In this document: piece after piece, positions 24,593 to 32,006 of the stretch | Layout: each line of letters opens with the position of its first letter | Position numbering within the stretch: the stretch's first letter is position 1 | Source: Lysobacter sp. S4-A87 | GTDB lineage: Bacteria > Pseudomonadota > Gammaproteobacteria > Xanthomonadales > Xanthomonadaceae | DNA length: 64,000 nt | Direction of reading: 5' to 3' | Assembly: GCF_022637455.1 (NCBI RefSeq) | Contig: NZ_CP093341.1 | Location: 2,418,001-2,482,000, forward strand | The notes under the pieces: generated by a model | Told to the model about the DNA's origin: nothing | Databases searched by the model: none | What the model saw: the letters and a program-made list of their open reading frames with translations, nothing else | Position numbers and translations under genes: made by a program

Positions 24593-25762
24593 ATGAACGC
24601 CCCCTACCCCGCTGTACACCTCAAGAACGCCTGGAAATCCACCCACCCCTGGATCTTCCAGCGCCTGGTCGAAAAGCCCGCGCAGAAACCCAAGCCCGGC
24701 ACGATCGTCGATGTCCATGGGGTCGAGGGCGACTGGATCGGCCGCGGCTTCTACAACGGCCACTCGCGCATTGCCGTGCGCATCCTGGAAACCAACCCCG
24801 ACGTCGAGGTCGACGCCGCCTGGTTCGCGCGCAAGATCGCCGCGGCCGTCTCGCTGCGTCGCGACGTGCTCAAGCTGGACGCCGTCAGTGACGCCTGGCG
24901 CGTGTGCCACAGCGAAGGCGACGGCCTGTCGGGCCTGGTCGTGGACCGCTACGGCGACCTGCTGGTGGTGGAGTTCTTCAGCGCCGGCATGTTCCGCCAC
25001 CGCGAATGGATCTACGAAGCGCTCAAGGCGCAGTTCCCGGGCTGCCGCTTCTACAGCTTCGCCGACGAGCACGTGCAGAAGCAGGAAAGCTTCGACTTCC
25101 GCGGCAGCGAACCGGTCCAGCCGGCGGTGATCAGCGAGTACGGCATCAAGTTCCGCGCCGATCCGGCCGGTGCCCACAAGACCGGCTTCTTCGCCGACCA
25201 GCGCGAGAACCGCGAGTGGCTGTCGCAGCAGGTCGAAGGCAAGCGCGTGCTCGACCTGTGCTGCAACACCGGCGGTTTCGCTGTGTACGCGGCGGCGCGC
25301 GGGGCCGAGGAAGTGATCGGCGTGGACATCGACGCCGACGTGATCGAAATTGCCAAGGCCAACGGCAAGCTCAACAACGTCCGCCCGCGCTTCATCCAGG
25401 CCGACATCTTTCCGTGGTTGCGCGACGCCGGCATCCGCGGCGACCAGTACGACGTGGTCATCCTCGACCCGGCCAAGATGACCCGCGACCGCGAGCAGAT
25501 CATTCCGGCGCTGAAGAAGTACCTCGACATGAACAAGCTCGCCATGGGCGTGGTCAAGCCGGGCGGGTTGTTCGCGACGTTCTCGTGCACCGGCCTGGTC
25601 AGCGAGGAGCAGTTCCTCGACATGCTGCGTCGTGCGGCGTTCTATGCCGGACGCACCGTGCAGGTGCTGAAGGTGGCCGGCGCCGGCGCCGATCATCCGT
25701 GGCTGGCGCAGGTGCAGGAGTCGCGTTACCTCAAGGCCGTGTTCTGCCGCGTGGTTGATTGA
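24593..25762 (+). CDS. rlmI: 23S rRNA (cytosine-C5) methyltransferase RlmI family
   Basis: A 389-residue SAM-dependent RNA methyltransferase. Residues 8-80 form the N-terminal PUA-type RNA-binding domain, followed by an EEHEE-like linker and the Rossmann methyltransferase core (KRVLDLCCNTGGFAVYAA, then VIGVDIDADVI and VVILDPAKMTRDR). The catalytic cysteine is in TFSCTGLVS. The family member RlmI methylates C1962 of 23S rRNA. The length fits. The gene is alone on the plus strand and followed by a pair of REP-like elements. Confidence 0.93.
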   Translation: MNAPYPAVHLKNAWKSTHPWIFQRLVEKPAQKPKPGTIVDVHGVEGDWIGRGFYNGHSRIAVRILETNPDVEVDAAWFARKIAAAVSLRRDVLKLDAVSDAWRVCHSEGDGLSGLVVDRYGDLLVVEFFSAGMFRHREWIYEALKAQFPGCRFYSFADEHVQKQESFDFRGSEPVQPAVISEYGIKFRADPAGAHKTGFFADQRENREWLSQQVEGKRVLDLCCNTGGFAVYAAARGAEEVIGVDIDADVIEIAKANGKLNNVRPRFIQADIFPWLRDAGIRGDQYDVVILDPAKMTRDREQIIPALKKYLDMNKLAMGVVKPGGLFATFSCTGLVSEEQFLDMLRRAAFYAGRTVQVLKVAGAGADHPWLAQVQESRYLKAVFCRVVD

Positions 25763-25774
25763 CCGATGGCACGA

Positions 25775-25803
25775 CCCGGGTGCGCTGCGCTTACCCGGGC
25801 TAC
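25775..25803 (-). repeat. REP-like palindromic element, copy 5 (first of an inverted pair)
   Basis: A 29-base copy in minus orientation (GTAGCCCGGGTAAGC, then GCAGCGCACCCGGG on the minus strand), starting 12 bases after the rlmI stop. It faces copy 6, with 37 bases between them. Confidence 0.85.
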
Positions 25804-25840
25804 GTAACCCAAGGCCTCATCCGGGCGCGCCGCTTCGGGC

Positions 25841-25873
25841 GTAGCCCGGGTAAGGCCAACGGCCGCACCCGGG
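25841..25873 (+). repeat. REP-like palindromic element, copy 6 (second of an inverted pair)
   Basis: A 33-base copy in plus orientation with an extended inner stem (GGCCAACGGCC). It forms an inverted pair with copy 5 in the gap between rlmI and rmuC. The inner arm differs in length from the other copies while still being able to pair with itself, which suggests that folding, and not the exact sequence, is preserved. Confidence 0.85.
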
Positions 25874-25921
25874 GAAGCACCGGTTCTCAGGCATTGAGAC
25901 CGGACCGGCTAGACTGACGCC

Positions 25922-27280
25922 ATGCCCGATCCGTCCCTGCTGCTGCTCGTCCTGCTCGTCGCGGTGATCACCGCGATCGTCCTCCTCGTCGTCCTGCTGC
26001 TGCGCAAGCCCGAAGGCCATCTCGACCGCCTCGAGCACGCCCTGCGCGAAGAACAGCGCGACGGACGCGGCGAGCTGCGGCAGCAGCTCGACAGTCTGTC
26101 GATGCAGCAGGAACAGCGGATCGAAGGCTTCGCCACCCGCCTCAACGACGCCGCCGCGCGCACCGACCAGCGCCTGGAAGACCTGCGCGAAGCACTGACC
26201 GAGGACGCCCGCAAGGCACGCAGCGAGACTGCGCTGGCCTTGAAGGATTTCGCCACCGCGCTGGACGCCCGCGTCGGCGAACTGACCCGCAACAACGAAG
26301 CGCGCATGGTCGAGATGCGCGCGACGCTTGAAGCCAAGCTGCGCGAGTTGCAGGCCGACAACTCCGCCAAGCTCGAACAGATGCGCGCCACCGTCGACGA
26401 GAAGCTGCACGCGACGCTGGAAACCCGCCTTACCGAGAGCTTCGGCAACGTCACCCAGATGCTGGCGCAGGTGCACCAGGGCCTGGGCGACATGAACAAG
26501 CTCGCCGCCGACGTCGGCGGCCTGCAGCGCGTGCTGACCAACGTGAAGTCGCGCGGTGTGTTCGGCGAAGTGCAGCTGGCCGGCCTGCTCGAGCAGGTGT
26601 TCGCGCCGGACCAGTACGCTTCCAATGTCGCCACCGTCCCCGACAGCACCGAGCGCGTCGAATTCGCCGTGCGCTTTCCCGGTTCGACCGGCGACGCTCC
26701 GGTGTGGCTGCCGATCGACGCCAAGTTCCCGCGCGAGGACTACGAGCGCCTGCTCGACGCCCAGGAACGCGGCGAACCGGAACTGGCGCGCGCTGCCGGC
26801 GACGCACTGGAGCGACGCGTCCGCCACGAGGCCGCGCGCATCCGCGAAAAGTACGTCGCGGTGCCGCACACCACCGAGTTCGCGATCCTGTTCCTGCCGA
26901 CCGAAGGCCTGTACGCCGAAGTGCTGCGCCGCCCGGGCCTGGTCGATGCCCTCCAGCGCGACGTCCGCATCGCGGTAGCCGGCCCCACCACCCTGCTGGC
27001 GCTGATGACCAGCTTCCAGATGGGCTTCCGCACGCTCGCCATCGAGAAGCGCTCCAGCGAGGTCTGGCAGACGCTGGGCGCGGTGAAGACCGAGTTCGCG
27101 AAGTTCGGCACCGTCCTCGACGGCGTCAAGAAGAAGCTCGACGAAGCCAGCAACAAGATCGAGGAAACCGGCCGCCGCACCCGCGTGCTGACGCGCAAGC
27201 TGCGCGACGTCGAAGCCCTCCCGGCCGAGGAAAGCCTGCGCCTGCTCGGCGCCGACATCGAAGACCAGACCGACGATTGA
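25922..27280 (+). CDS. rmuC: DNA recombination protein RmuC
   Basis: A 452-residue RmuC-family protein. One N-terminal transmembrane helix (about 5-27) is followed by a long coiled coil (about 30-190) and the RmuC nuclease-like domain (about 200-420), with VKSRGVFGEVQLAGLLEQV, VWLPIDAKFPREDYERL and VRIAVAGPTTLLALMTSFQMGF. RmuC limits rearrangements at inverted repeats and has a predicted PD-(D/E)xK-like nuclease core. The gene stands alone, 48 bases after the second REP-like element of a pair and followed by a hairpin array. Confidence 0.95.
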   Translation: MPDPSLLLLVLLVAVITAIVLLVVLLLRKPEGHLDRLEHALREEQRDGRGELRQQLDSLSMQQEQRIEGFATRLNDAAARTDQRLEDLREALTEDARKARSETALALKDFATALDARVGELTRNNEARMVEMRATLEAKLRELQADNSAKLEQMRATVDEKLHATLETRLTESFGNVTQMLAQVHQGLGDMNKLAADVGGLQRVLTNVKSRGVFGEVQLAGLLEQVFAPDQYASNVATVPDSTERVEFAVRFPGSTGDAPVWLPIDAKFPREDYERLLDAQERGEPELARAAGDALERRVRHEAARIREKYVAVPHTTEFAILFLPTEGLYAEVLRRPGLVDALQRDVRIAVAGPTTLLALMTSFQMGFRTLAIEKRSSEVWQTLGAVKTEFAKFGTVLDGVKKKLDEASNKIEETGRRTRVLTRKLRDVEALPAEESLRLLGADIEDQTDD

Positions 27281-27305
27281 AGCCGTTGGTGTCGCACTGC
27301 CCTGG

Positions 27306-27421
27306 CCCCCTTAGTTAGGGGGCGGTTCGCGCCTTGGCGCGAATGGGCCGGGGTATGGCCCTGCGCATAGGCGGATCGCTCGCTCCGCGAGCGTGTGGCG
27401 ATTCCAGGCTTCGCCTGGAAT
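27306..27421. repeat. Array of four perfect hairpins between rmuC and mlaA
   Basis: In the 140 bases between these convergent genes four perfect stem-loops follow each other. They are CCCCC/GGGGG (27306-27322), TTCGCGCC/GGCGCGAA (27326-27343), CGCTCGC/GCGAGCG (27377-27393) and ATTCCAGGC/GCCTGGAAT (27401-27421). The last one abuts the mlaA stop. There are no T-runs. They could serve as a bidirectional terminator or protect transcript ends, but four in series is more than either role needs. Confidence 0.75.
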
Positions 27422-28566
27422 CAGCCACCATCCGCCGGCATCACCGGCAACGCATCCACCGGCACCTGCGGATTGCTGTCGTCCTGCAGGTAGTCCGGCA
27501 GCGTGTCGGTCTCGTCGCCGTTGAGGCGGTCGCCCTGGATCTGGTAGTCGCGACGCTGGATCCAGGCGTCACGCACCAGCGTGTAGTCGTCCTCGGCGCC
27601 TTCGCGGAAGCTGTCGGTGGCCAGCAGCTGCGAGCGGATGTCGACCAGCTGCAGGCCCTGCAGCGGAATGCGCACCTTGTCGGCCTCGACCTGGCGCAGC
27701 GGGCTCAGCGGCGCGTCGCCGACCATGCCCAGCGAGTCGCGCAGCGTACGCGGCCCGAACAGCGGCAGCTCGACATAACGCGAGCGCTTCCAGCCCCACA
27801 CACCAAGCGTCTGGCCGAAATCCTCGCCACGATTGGGCAGCTTGGCGTCGGAGGCCGGATCGAAGATGCCGCCGATACCCAGCGTGGTGTTGAGGATGAA
27901 ACGTCCCAGCGACTGCCCTGCCTGCTTGGGCTTGCCCTGCAGCAGCGCATTGACCGCCGACACCGGCTGGCCAAGGTTGTTGAAGAAGTTGCTTATGCCA
28001 AGACGAAAGGGACGCGGCACGACCTTCACGTAACCGCGCGCCAGCGGACGCGCGACACCGCGGTCGATGGCGTTGTTGAAGCTGTGCATCTTCCGGTTGT
28101 ACTTCTCCCACGGATCGTAGATCGCGGGCATCACCGCCGGCGTCGGCAGGTTCGGGTCTGCATAGCCATCGTCCGGCGTGCCGTACAGGGCGTCGTAGTC
28201 GCGCTCGGCGTCGGTGCGATCGTCGGTCTGCGGCGCCGGTGTCGGCTCGGGTTGCGGCTGCGTTTCCGGCTGAGCTTCCGGCGGCGTCGGCTCGACTGGC
28301 GTCGCAGGCTCGCTCGGTACCGGCGTCACCGGCTCAGGCGTCACCGGCTCGGTCGTAGCCGGCGGCTGCTCCGGCGTCGCCGGTTGGCCGTCAATCGACG
28401 CTTTCACGCACGCGCGCGCCTTGGCGGCGTCCTCGCCTGCTTCCTTCATGCAGCGATCGAACTCCTCGCGCTGCTGGCCCGACAACGGACGCGTGAGGAT
28501 CTGCGCTTGGCCGAACAACGGCACGCAGGCGAGCACTAGAGCGATAAGAGGTGCGTGGGGGCGCAT
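27421..28566 (-). CDS. mlaA: MlaA (VacJ) outer-membrane lipid-asymmetry protein with long proline-rich N-terminal extension
   Basis: A 381-residue protein. The MlaA domain begins at about residue 150 (YDPWEKYNRKMHSFNNAIDR) and continues through LGRFILNTTLGIGGIFDPAS and the terminal SFREGAEDDYTLVRDAW. MlaA removes misplaced phospholipids from the outer leaflet of the outer membrane and passes them to MlaC. Unlike ordinary family members of about 250 residues, there are some 125 extra residues between the signal sequence and the domain, first a two-cysteine helix (DRCMKEAGEDAAKARACVKAS), then a Pro/Glu/Thr-rich stretch. A lipobox at Cys14 (VLAC) is possible but short; cleavage by signal peptidase I is an alternative. 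It is the last gene of the mla operon. Confidence 0.93.
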   Translation of the reverse strand: MRPHAPLIALVLACVPLFGQAQILTRPLSGQQREEFDRCMKEAGEDAAKARACVKASIDGQPATPEQPPATTEPVTPEPVTPVPSEPATPVEPTPPEAQPETQPQPEPTPAPQTDDRTDAERDYDALYGTPDDGYADPNLPTPAVMPAIYDPWEKYNRKMHSFNNAIDRGVARPLARGYVKVVPRPFRLGISNFFNNLGQPVSAVNALLQGKPKQAGQSLGRFILNTTLGIGGIFDPASDAKLPNRGEDFGQTLGVWGWKRSRYVELPLFGPRTLRDSLGMVGDAPLSPLRQVEADKVRIPLQGLQLVDIRSQLLATDSFREGAEDDYTLVRDAWIQRRDYQIQGDRLNGDETDTLPDYLQDDSNPQVPVDALPVMPADGG

Positions 28567-28645
28567 GGGTCGCAGTGTAGAGGCTCAGGGGAAGGCGCGG
28601 CCCGGCACCGGCGTGACCGTGGCCGGAACGCAGTGTTCGTACGGC

Positions 28646-28927
28646 TCAGCTGGCGAAGTTCAGTGCTTCGTCGAGGCGGTAGGCGGCGCGCAGTTCGGCC
28701 AGTCCCGGCGGATCGCCATTGACCTGGGCTATCGAACTGCGGGCACACAGCTCCGAGAGCAGCGCCAGTCCGGCGCTGTCGACCCGGCTGACCGCACCCA
28801 GGTCAATGCGACGCAGGCCCGGCCCGAGCGTGCGCAGCTGCGCCCACAGCGATGCAACCGCGGCGCGCTCGAGCGCGCCGCTGAAGGCGAGGGTGTCACC
28901 GTCCTGGCGGACCGTCGCGGTGGTCAT
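28646..28927 (-). CDS. mlaB: MlaB-type STAS-domain protein
   Basis: A 93-residue single STAS domain (TLAFSGALERAAVASLWAQL, then RIDLGAVSRVDSAGLALLSE, with the DSAGL turn at about 51-55). In the Mla complex, MlaB binds the ATPase MlaF and is needed for its activity. It starts 2 bases after the mlaC stop, in the expected order of the operon. The ATG at 28927 removes all the unrelated upstream sequence. The 79-base gap before mlaA has no feature I can name. Confidence 0.92.
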   Translation of the reverse strand: MTTATVRQDGDTLAFSGALERAAVASLWAQLRTLGPGLRRIDLGAVSRVDSAGLALLSELCARSSIAQVNGDPPGLAELRAAYRLDEALNFAS

Positions 28928-28929
28928 GC

Positions 28930-29610
28930 TCAGTTGCTGCTTGCAGCCTGGGCCTGCAGCCTGCCCGCCTTGATGTCGGCGGCCACCTGCGGGATCGACT
29001 TCTGCTTGAGCGGGGCATCGAACTGGTTGCGGAACGTCTGCACGAAGCTGACGCCCTCGACCATCACGTCGAACACCTTCCACTGCGTGCCGACCTTGCG
29101 CATCAGGTAGTCGACCGGCACGGCTTCGTTGCCCTGGCGCAGGTACTCGCTCGAGACCTTGACGATGGCGCCGCCGCGGATCGGCGTTTCCGACTTCACC
29201 CGCACCTTGAGCTTGGTGTTGAGGTCGAGCAGGGACGAGCCGTAGCGCTGCATCAGGCTGTCGGCGAGGGCGTCGGCGAACACCTTCACGTCGGCGTCGG
29301 AAGCGCCGCGGCCATGCACGCCCAGCACCAGGCGGGCGGAGTAGTCGCGGTCGAAGATATTGTCGAATTCGCTGGCGATGAACTGGCGCAGCGCGGAGCG
29401 GTCCTTGCTGAACTCGGCACGACGGCTTTCCAGCGTCGCCAGGATGCGGGTGCTGTTGCTCAGCACCAGCGCGCTCGGCGAACCGGCCGGAGCGGTGCTG
29501 GCGGCGGCCGGAGCGGCGGCCGGCGCTGCCTGCGCCAGCACCGCGGCGGGCGCGGCCACGGCCAGGGCGGCGGTAATCATGAGGGAGAGAACGCGGTTGG
29601 ACTGGTTCAT
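28930..29610 (-). CDS. mlaC: MlaC periplasmic phospholipid carrier
   Basis: A 226-residue periplasmic protein of the Tol_Tol_Ttg2/MlaC family, with a signal peptide (cleavage after about residue 26, VLAQA) and an alanine-rich linker to about 46. The lipid-binding domain has DRDYSARLVLGVHGRGAS and VDYLMRKVGTQWKVFDVMVEG. MlaC shuttles phospholipids between MlaA in the outer membrane and MlaFEDB in the inner membrane. It starts inside the mlaD stop with a 4-base overlap. Confidence 0.95.
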   Translation of the reverse strand: MNQSNRVLSLMITAALAVAAPAAVLAQAAPAAAPAAASTAPAGSPSALVLSNSTRILATLESRRAEFSKDRSALRQFIASEFDNIFDRDYSARLVLGVHGRGASDADVKVFADALADSLMQRYGSSLLDLNTKLKVRVKSETPIRGGAIVKVSSEYLRQGNEAVPVDYLMRKVGTQWKVFDVMVEGVSFVQTFRNQFDAPLKQKSIPQVAADIKAGRLQAQAASSN

Positions 29611-30170
29611 TTTGTCTTGGTCTCGTCCGTGGGGGCGGCATCGCCCTTCAGGTAGTCGGGAACGTCGGCAGAGGGGTCTGCGGCTTGGCCGGCATTGTCG
29701 GAGGGCTTGGCGCCACCGCCGCTGAACATGTATTTGCCGACCAGCTGGATCAGATCCACCGCGGACTGGGTCAGGTAGATCTCGTCGCCCGGCTTGAGCG
29801 ACTCGGGATCTCCGCCAGGAGCGAGATTGATGTAGCTCTCGCCCAGCAGGCCGCTGGTGAGGATGCTGGCGGCGGTGTCGGCCGGCAGCTTGTCGTAGCG
29901 CTTGTTCACCGCCATGGTCACAACGGTGTCGAACTTGACGGGATCTACTTCGATCTTGTCGACATGTCCGATCGCCACGCCACCGATCTTGATCGGTGCG
30001 TTGGGGCGAAGTGCGCCGATCGTCGAGAAACGTGCGGTCAACGGGTAGGTATCGCTGCCAAGGCCCCAGCGGCCGTTGGTCGAGGCCAGGGCCAGCACCA
30101 GCAGCGAGCCCAGGGCCAGCAACAGGAAGGCGCCGACGGCAAATTCGATACGGGGGGCGCGGATGCTCAT
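29607..30170 (-). CDS. mlaD: MlaD MCE-domain protein
   Basis: A 187-residue protein anchored by an N-terminal transmembrane helix (about 9-29) with a single periplasmic MCE domain (YPLTARFSTIGALRPNAPIK, then IGGVAIGHVDKIEVDP, and SGLLGESYINLAPG). MlaD forms a hexameric ring that binds phospholipid on the periplasmic side of MlaE. The C-terminal 35 residues are polar and probably disordered. It overlaps mlaC by 4 bases and follows mlaE after 38 bases. Confidence 0.96.
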   Translation of the reverse strand: MSIRAPRIEFAVGAFLLLALGSLLVLALASTNGRWGLGSDTYPLTARFSTIGALRPNAPIKIGGVAIGHVDKIEVDPVKFDTVVTMAVNKRYDKLPADTAASILTSGLLGESYINLAPGGDPESLKPGDEIYLTQSAVDLIQLVGKYMFSGGGAKPSDNAGQAADPSADVPDYLKGDAAPTDETKTK

Positions 30171-30208
30171 CGGTGAATACTCATAAAGGCACCATGGAGT
30201 GCGTCGCC

Positions 30209-30958
30209 TTAGCGGAAGAGGAAGGCGGACATGACGAAATTGAACATCAGCACCAGCAGCGAGGCATTCACCACCGCGCGGGTGGTGGCGACCGAGGTGC
30301 CTTCGATGGTCGGTTCGGCGTGGAAGCCGACATAGGAAGCGACCAGCGCGGCGGTGCCGCCGAACACGGCCGACTTCACCAGCGCCATCAGGAAGTCGTC
30401 AACAAAATCGACGCTGTCCTTCAAAACCTGCCAAAACGTGCCGGCATCAAGCCCGATCACGTGCACCGACTCGAAGTAGCTGGCGCTGATCGCAAAGCTG
30501 CAGAAGAAGCCGGTCAGCAGCGGCACGCACAGCACCGCCGCCCAGAAGCGCGGCGCCACGGCCTTGCCGACCGGGTCGATCGCCATCAGCCCCAGGGCGG
30601 TGATCTGGTCGGTGGCCCGCATCAGGCCCAGTTCGGCGGCAATGGAGCTGCCGGCGCGACCAATGAAGAGCAGGGCGGTCAGCACCGGGCCCAGTTCTCG
30701 GTACATGCCCAGGCCGAGCAGGGCGCTGACCTGGGCGGTCGCGCCGTAGGTCTCGAGCGCGCGGTAGCCCAGCAATGTCACCGAAAGGCCGACGAACGCA
30801 CCGCCAACGGCAATGATCGGCAGCGATCGTGCGCCGATCTTGTAGATCTCGCGAACCAGCTCGCGGAAGAAGTCCGGGGTCGGCTTCGAGGCCCGGAACA
30901 CGGACAGCGAAAACAGGCCGGCGCGGCCAAGCGAACGGGTCGCGGCTACGAAAGGCAT
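30209..30958 (-). CDS. mlaE: MlaE ABC-type phospholipid permease
   Basis: A 249-residue inner-membrane permease with five to six helices. The permease-family signature is GPVLTALLFIGRAGSSIAAELGLM, followed by VLCVPLLTGFFC and SKYVGFHAEPTIEGTS-like loops. It pairs with the ATPase MlaF and the MCE protein MlaD. A ribosome-binding site lies before the ATG at 30958, and the mlaF stop is 28 bases upstream. Confidence 0.95.
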   Translation of the reverse strand: MPFVAATRSLGRAGLFSLSVFRASKPTPDFFRELVREIYKIGARSLPIIAVGGAFVGLSVTLLGYRALETYGATAQVSALLGLGMYRELGPVLTALLFIGRAGSSIAAELGLMRATDQITALGLMAIDPVGKAVAPRFWAAVLCVPLLTGFFCSFAISASYFESVHVIGLDAGTFWQVLKDSVDFVDDFLMALVKSAVFGGTAALVASYVGFHAEPTIEGTSVATTRAVVNASLLVLMFNFVMSAFLFR

Positions 30959-30986
30959 CAGGAGATCTCCCTCGACTGCGGGCGCA

Positions 30987-31775
30987 TCATGCCGCCTCCG
31001 TCGCGCGCGGCGCGGCGTCGAACGCGATCGGACCGTCCGGCTCGCCCTTCAGGAACTGCTGCACGAGCGGGTCGTCGCTCGCCGCCAGCTGCGCCGGGGT
31101 GCCGGAGAAGACGATGCCGCCATTGGCGATGACGATGGCATGGTCGGCCACCGGCAGGGTTTCGTGGACGTGGTGGGTGACCACGATGCTGGTCAGCCCG
31201 AGCGTTTCGTTGAGGCGGCGCACCAGCGCCATCACCACGCCGCTGGCGATCGGGTCCAGGCCGGTCAGCGGCTCGTCGTAGATCATCAGCGGCGGGTCCA
31301 GCGCCAGCGCACGCGCCAGCGCGACGCGACGGGCCATGCCGCCGGACAGTTCGCGCGGGTAGGCATCGGCGGCGGCGCGCAGGCCGACCGCGTGCAGCTT
31401 CATCAGCACCAGCTGGCGGATCACCGGCTCGGGCAGGTTGGTGTGGGCGCGAATCGGCAGCGCGACGTTCTCGGCCGCGGTGAGGTCGGTCAGCAGGCCG
31501 TTGCCCTGCAGCAGCACGCCGATGCCCTTGCGCAACTCGAGCAGTGCACGCCGGCCCTGGGGCACGGCCTGACCGAAGACTTCGACGCTGCCTGCCGACG
31601 GCGCCAGCTCGCCGGTCAGTGCGGCCAGCAGCGTCGACTTGCCGCTGCCGGACGGACCGAGCACGGCGACAACGCTGCCGCGCGGCACGTCGAGGTTGAT
31701 GTCGTGCAGCACCGTACGCCCGCCGCGATCGAGGCGGAGCTGGTTGAGGCGGACGATGGGGCCTTCGTGGTTCAT
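30987..31775 (-). CDS. mlaF: MlaF ABC transporter ATPase
   Basis: A 262-residue ATP-binding subunit. Walker A is GPSGSGKST, the Q-loop GIGVLLQGNGLL, the ABC signature LSGGMARRV and Walker B PLMIYDEP, with the H-loop His in VVTHH. It powers phospholipid movement by the MlaFEDB complex. It is the first gene of the minus-strand operon mlaF-E-D-C-B-A. It is divergent from recC with a 231-base gap; an AT-rich patch at about 31910-31932 there could hold a promoter, but I cannot assign -35/-10 boxes. Confidence 0.96.
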   Translation of the reverse strand: MNHEGPIVRLNQLRLDRGGRTVLHDINLDVPRGSVVAVLGPSGSGKSTLLAALTGELAPSAGSVEVFGQAVPQGRRALLELRKGIGVLLQGNGLLTDLTAAENVALPIRAHTNLPEPVIRQLVLMKLHAVGLRAAADAYPRELSGGMARRVALARALALDPPLMIYDEPLTGLDPIASGVVMALVRRLNETLGLTSIVVTHHVHETLPVADHAIVIANGGIVFSGTPAQLAASDDPLVQQFLKGEPDGPIAFDAAPRATEAA

Positions 31776-32006
31776 GCGCGCAGGGTGCTATCCGGAACTG
31801 CCGTGCAGCAAGGCCGGCAGTGTCGCCGGACATGGCTGAACGGGAAGCGGGGCGGGCATTGTGGCAGGTTCGACCGGGATGCTCGACGGGATCGGGGGCA
31901 GGAGGTCGCAAAACCACAAAGTCACAAATAAAAGGGCGCTGTGCTGCCGGCATGCCGCCCTGGTCTGTCTCAGCGCCTGCGTCGCTGCTCCGGCAAGATA
32001 GCGGCG

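Noticed and set aside
25884-25921. TTGAGA and TAGACT as a promoter of rmuC
   Set aside because: The spacing is only 10 bases, too short for a sigma-70 promoter, and the matches are weak.
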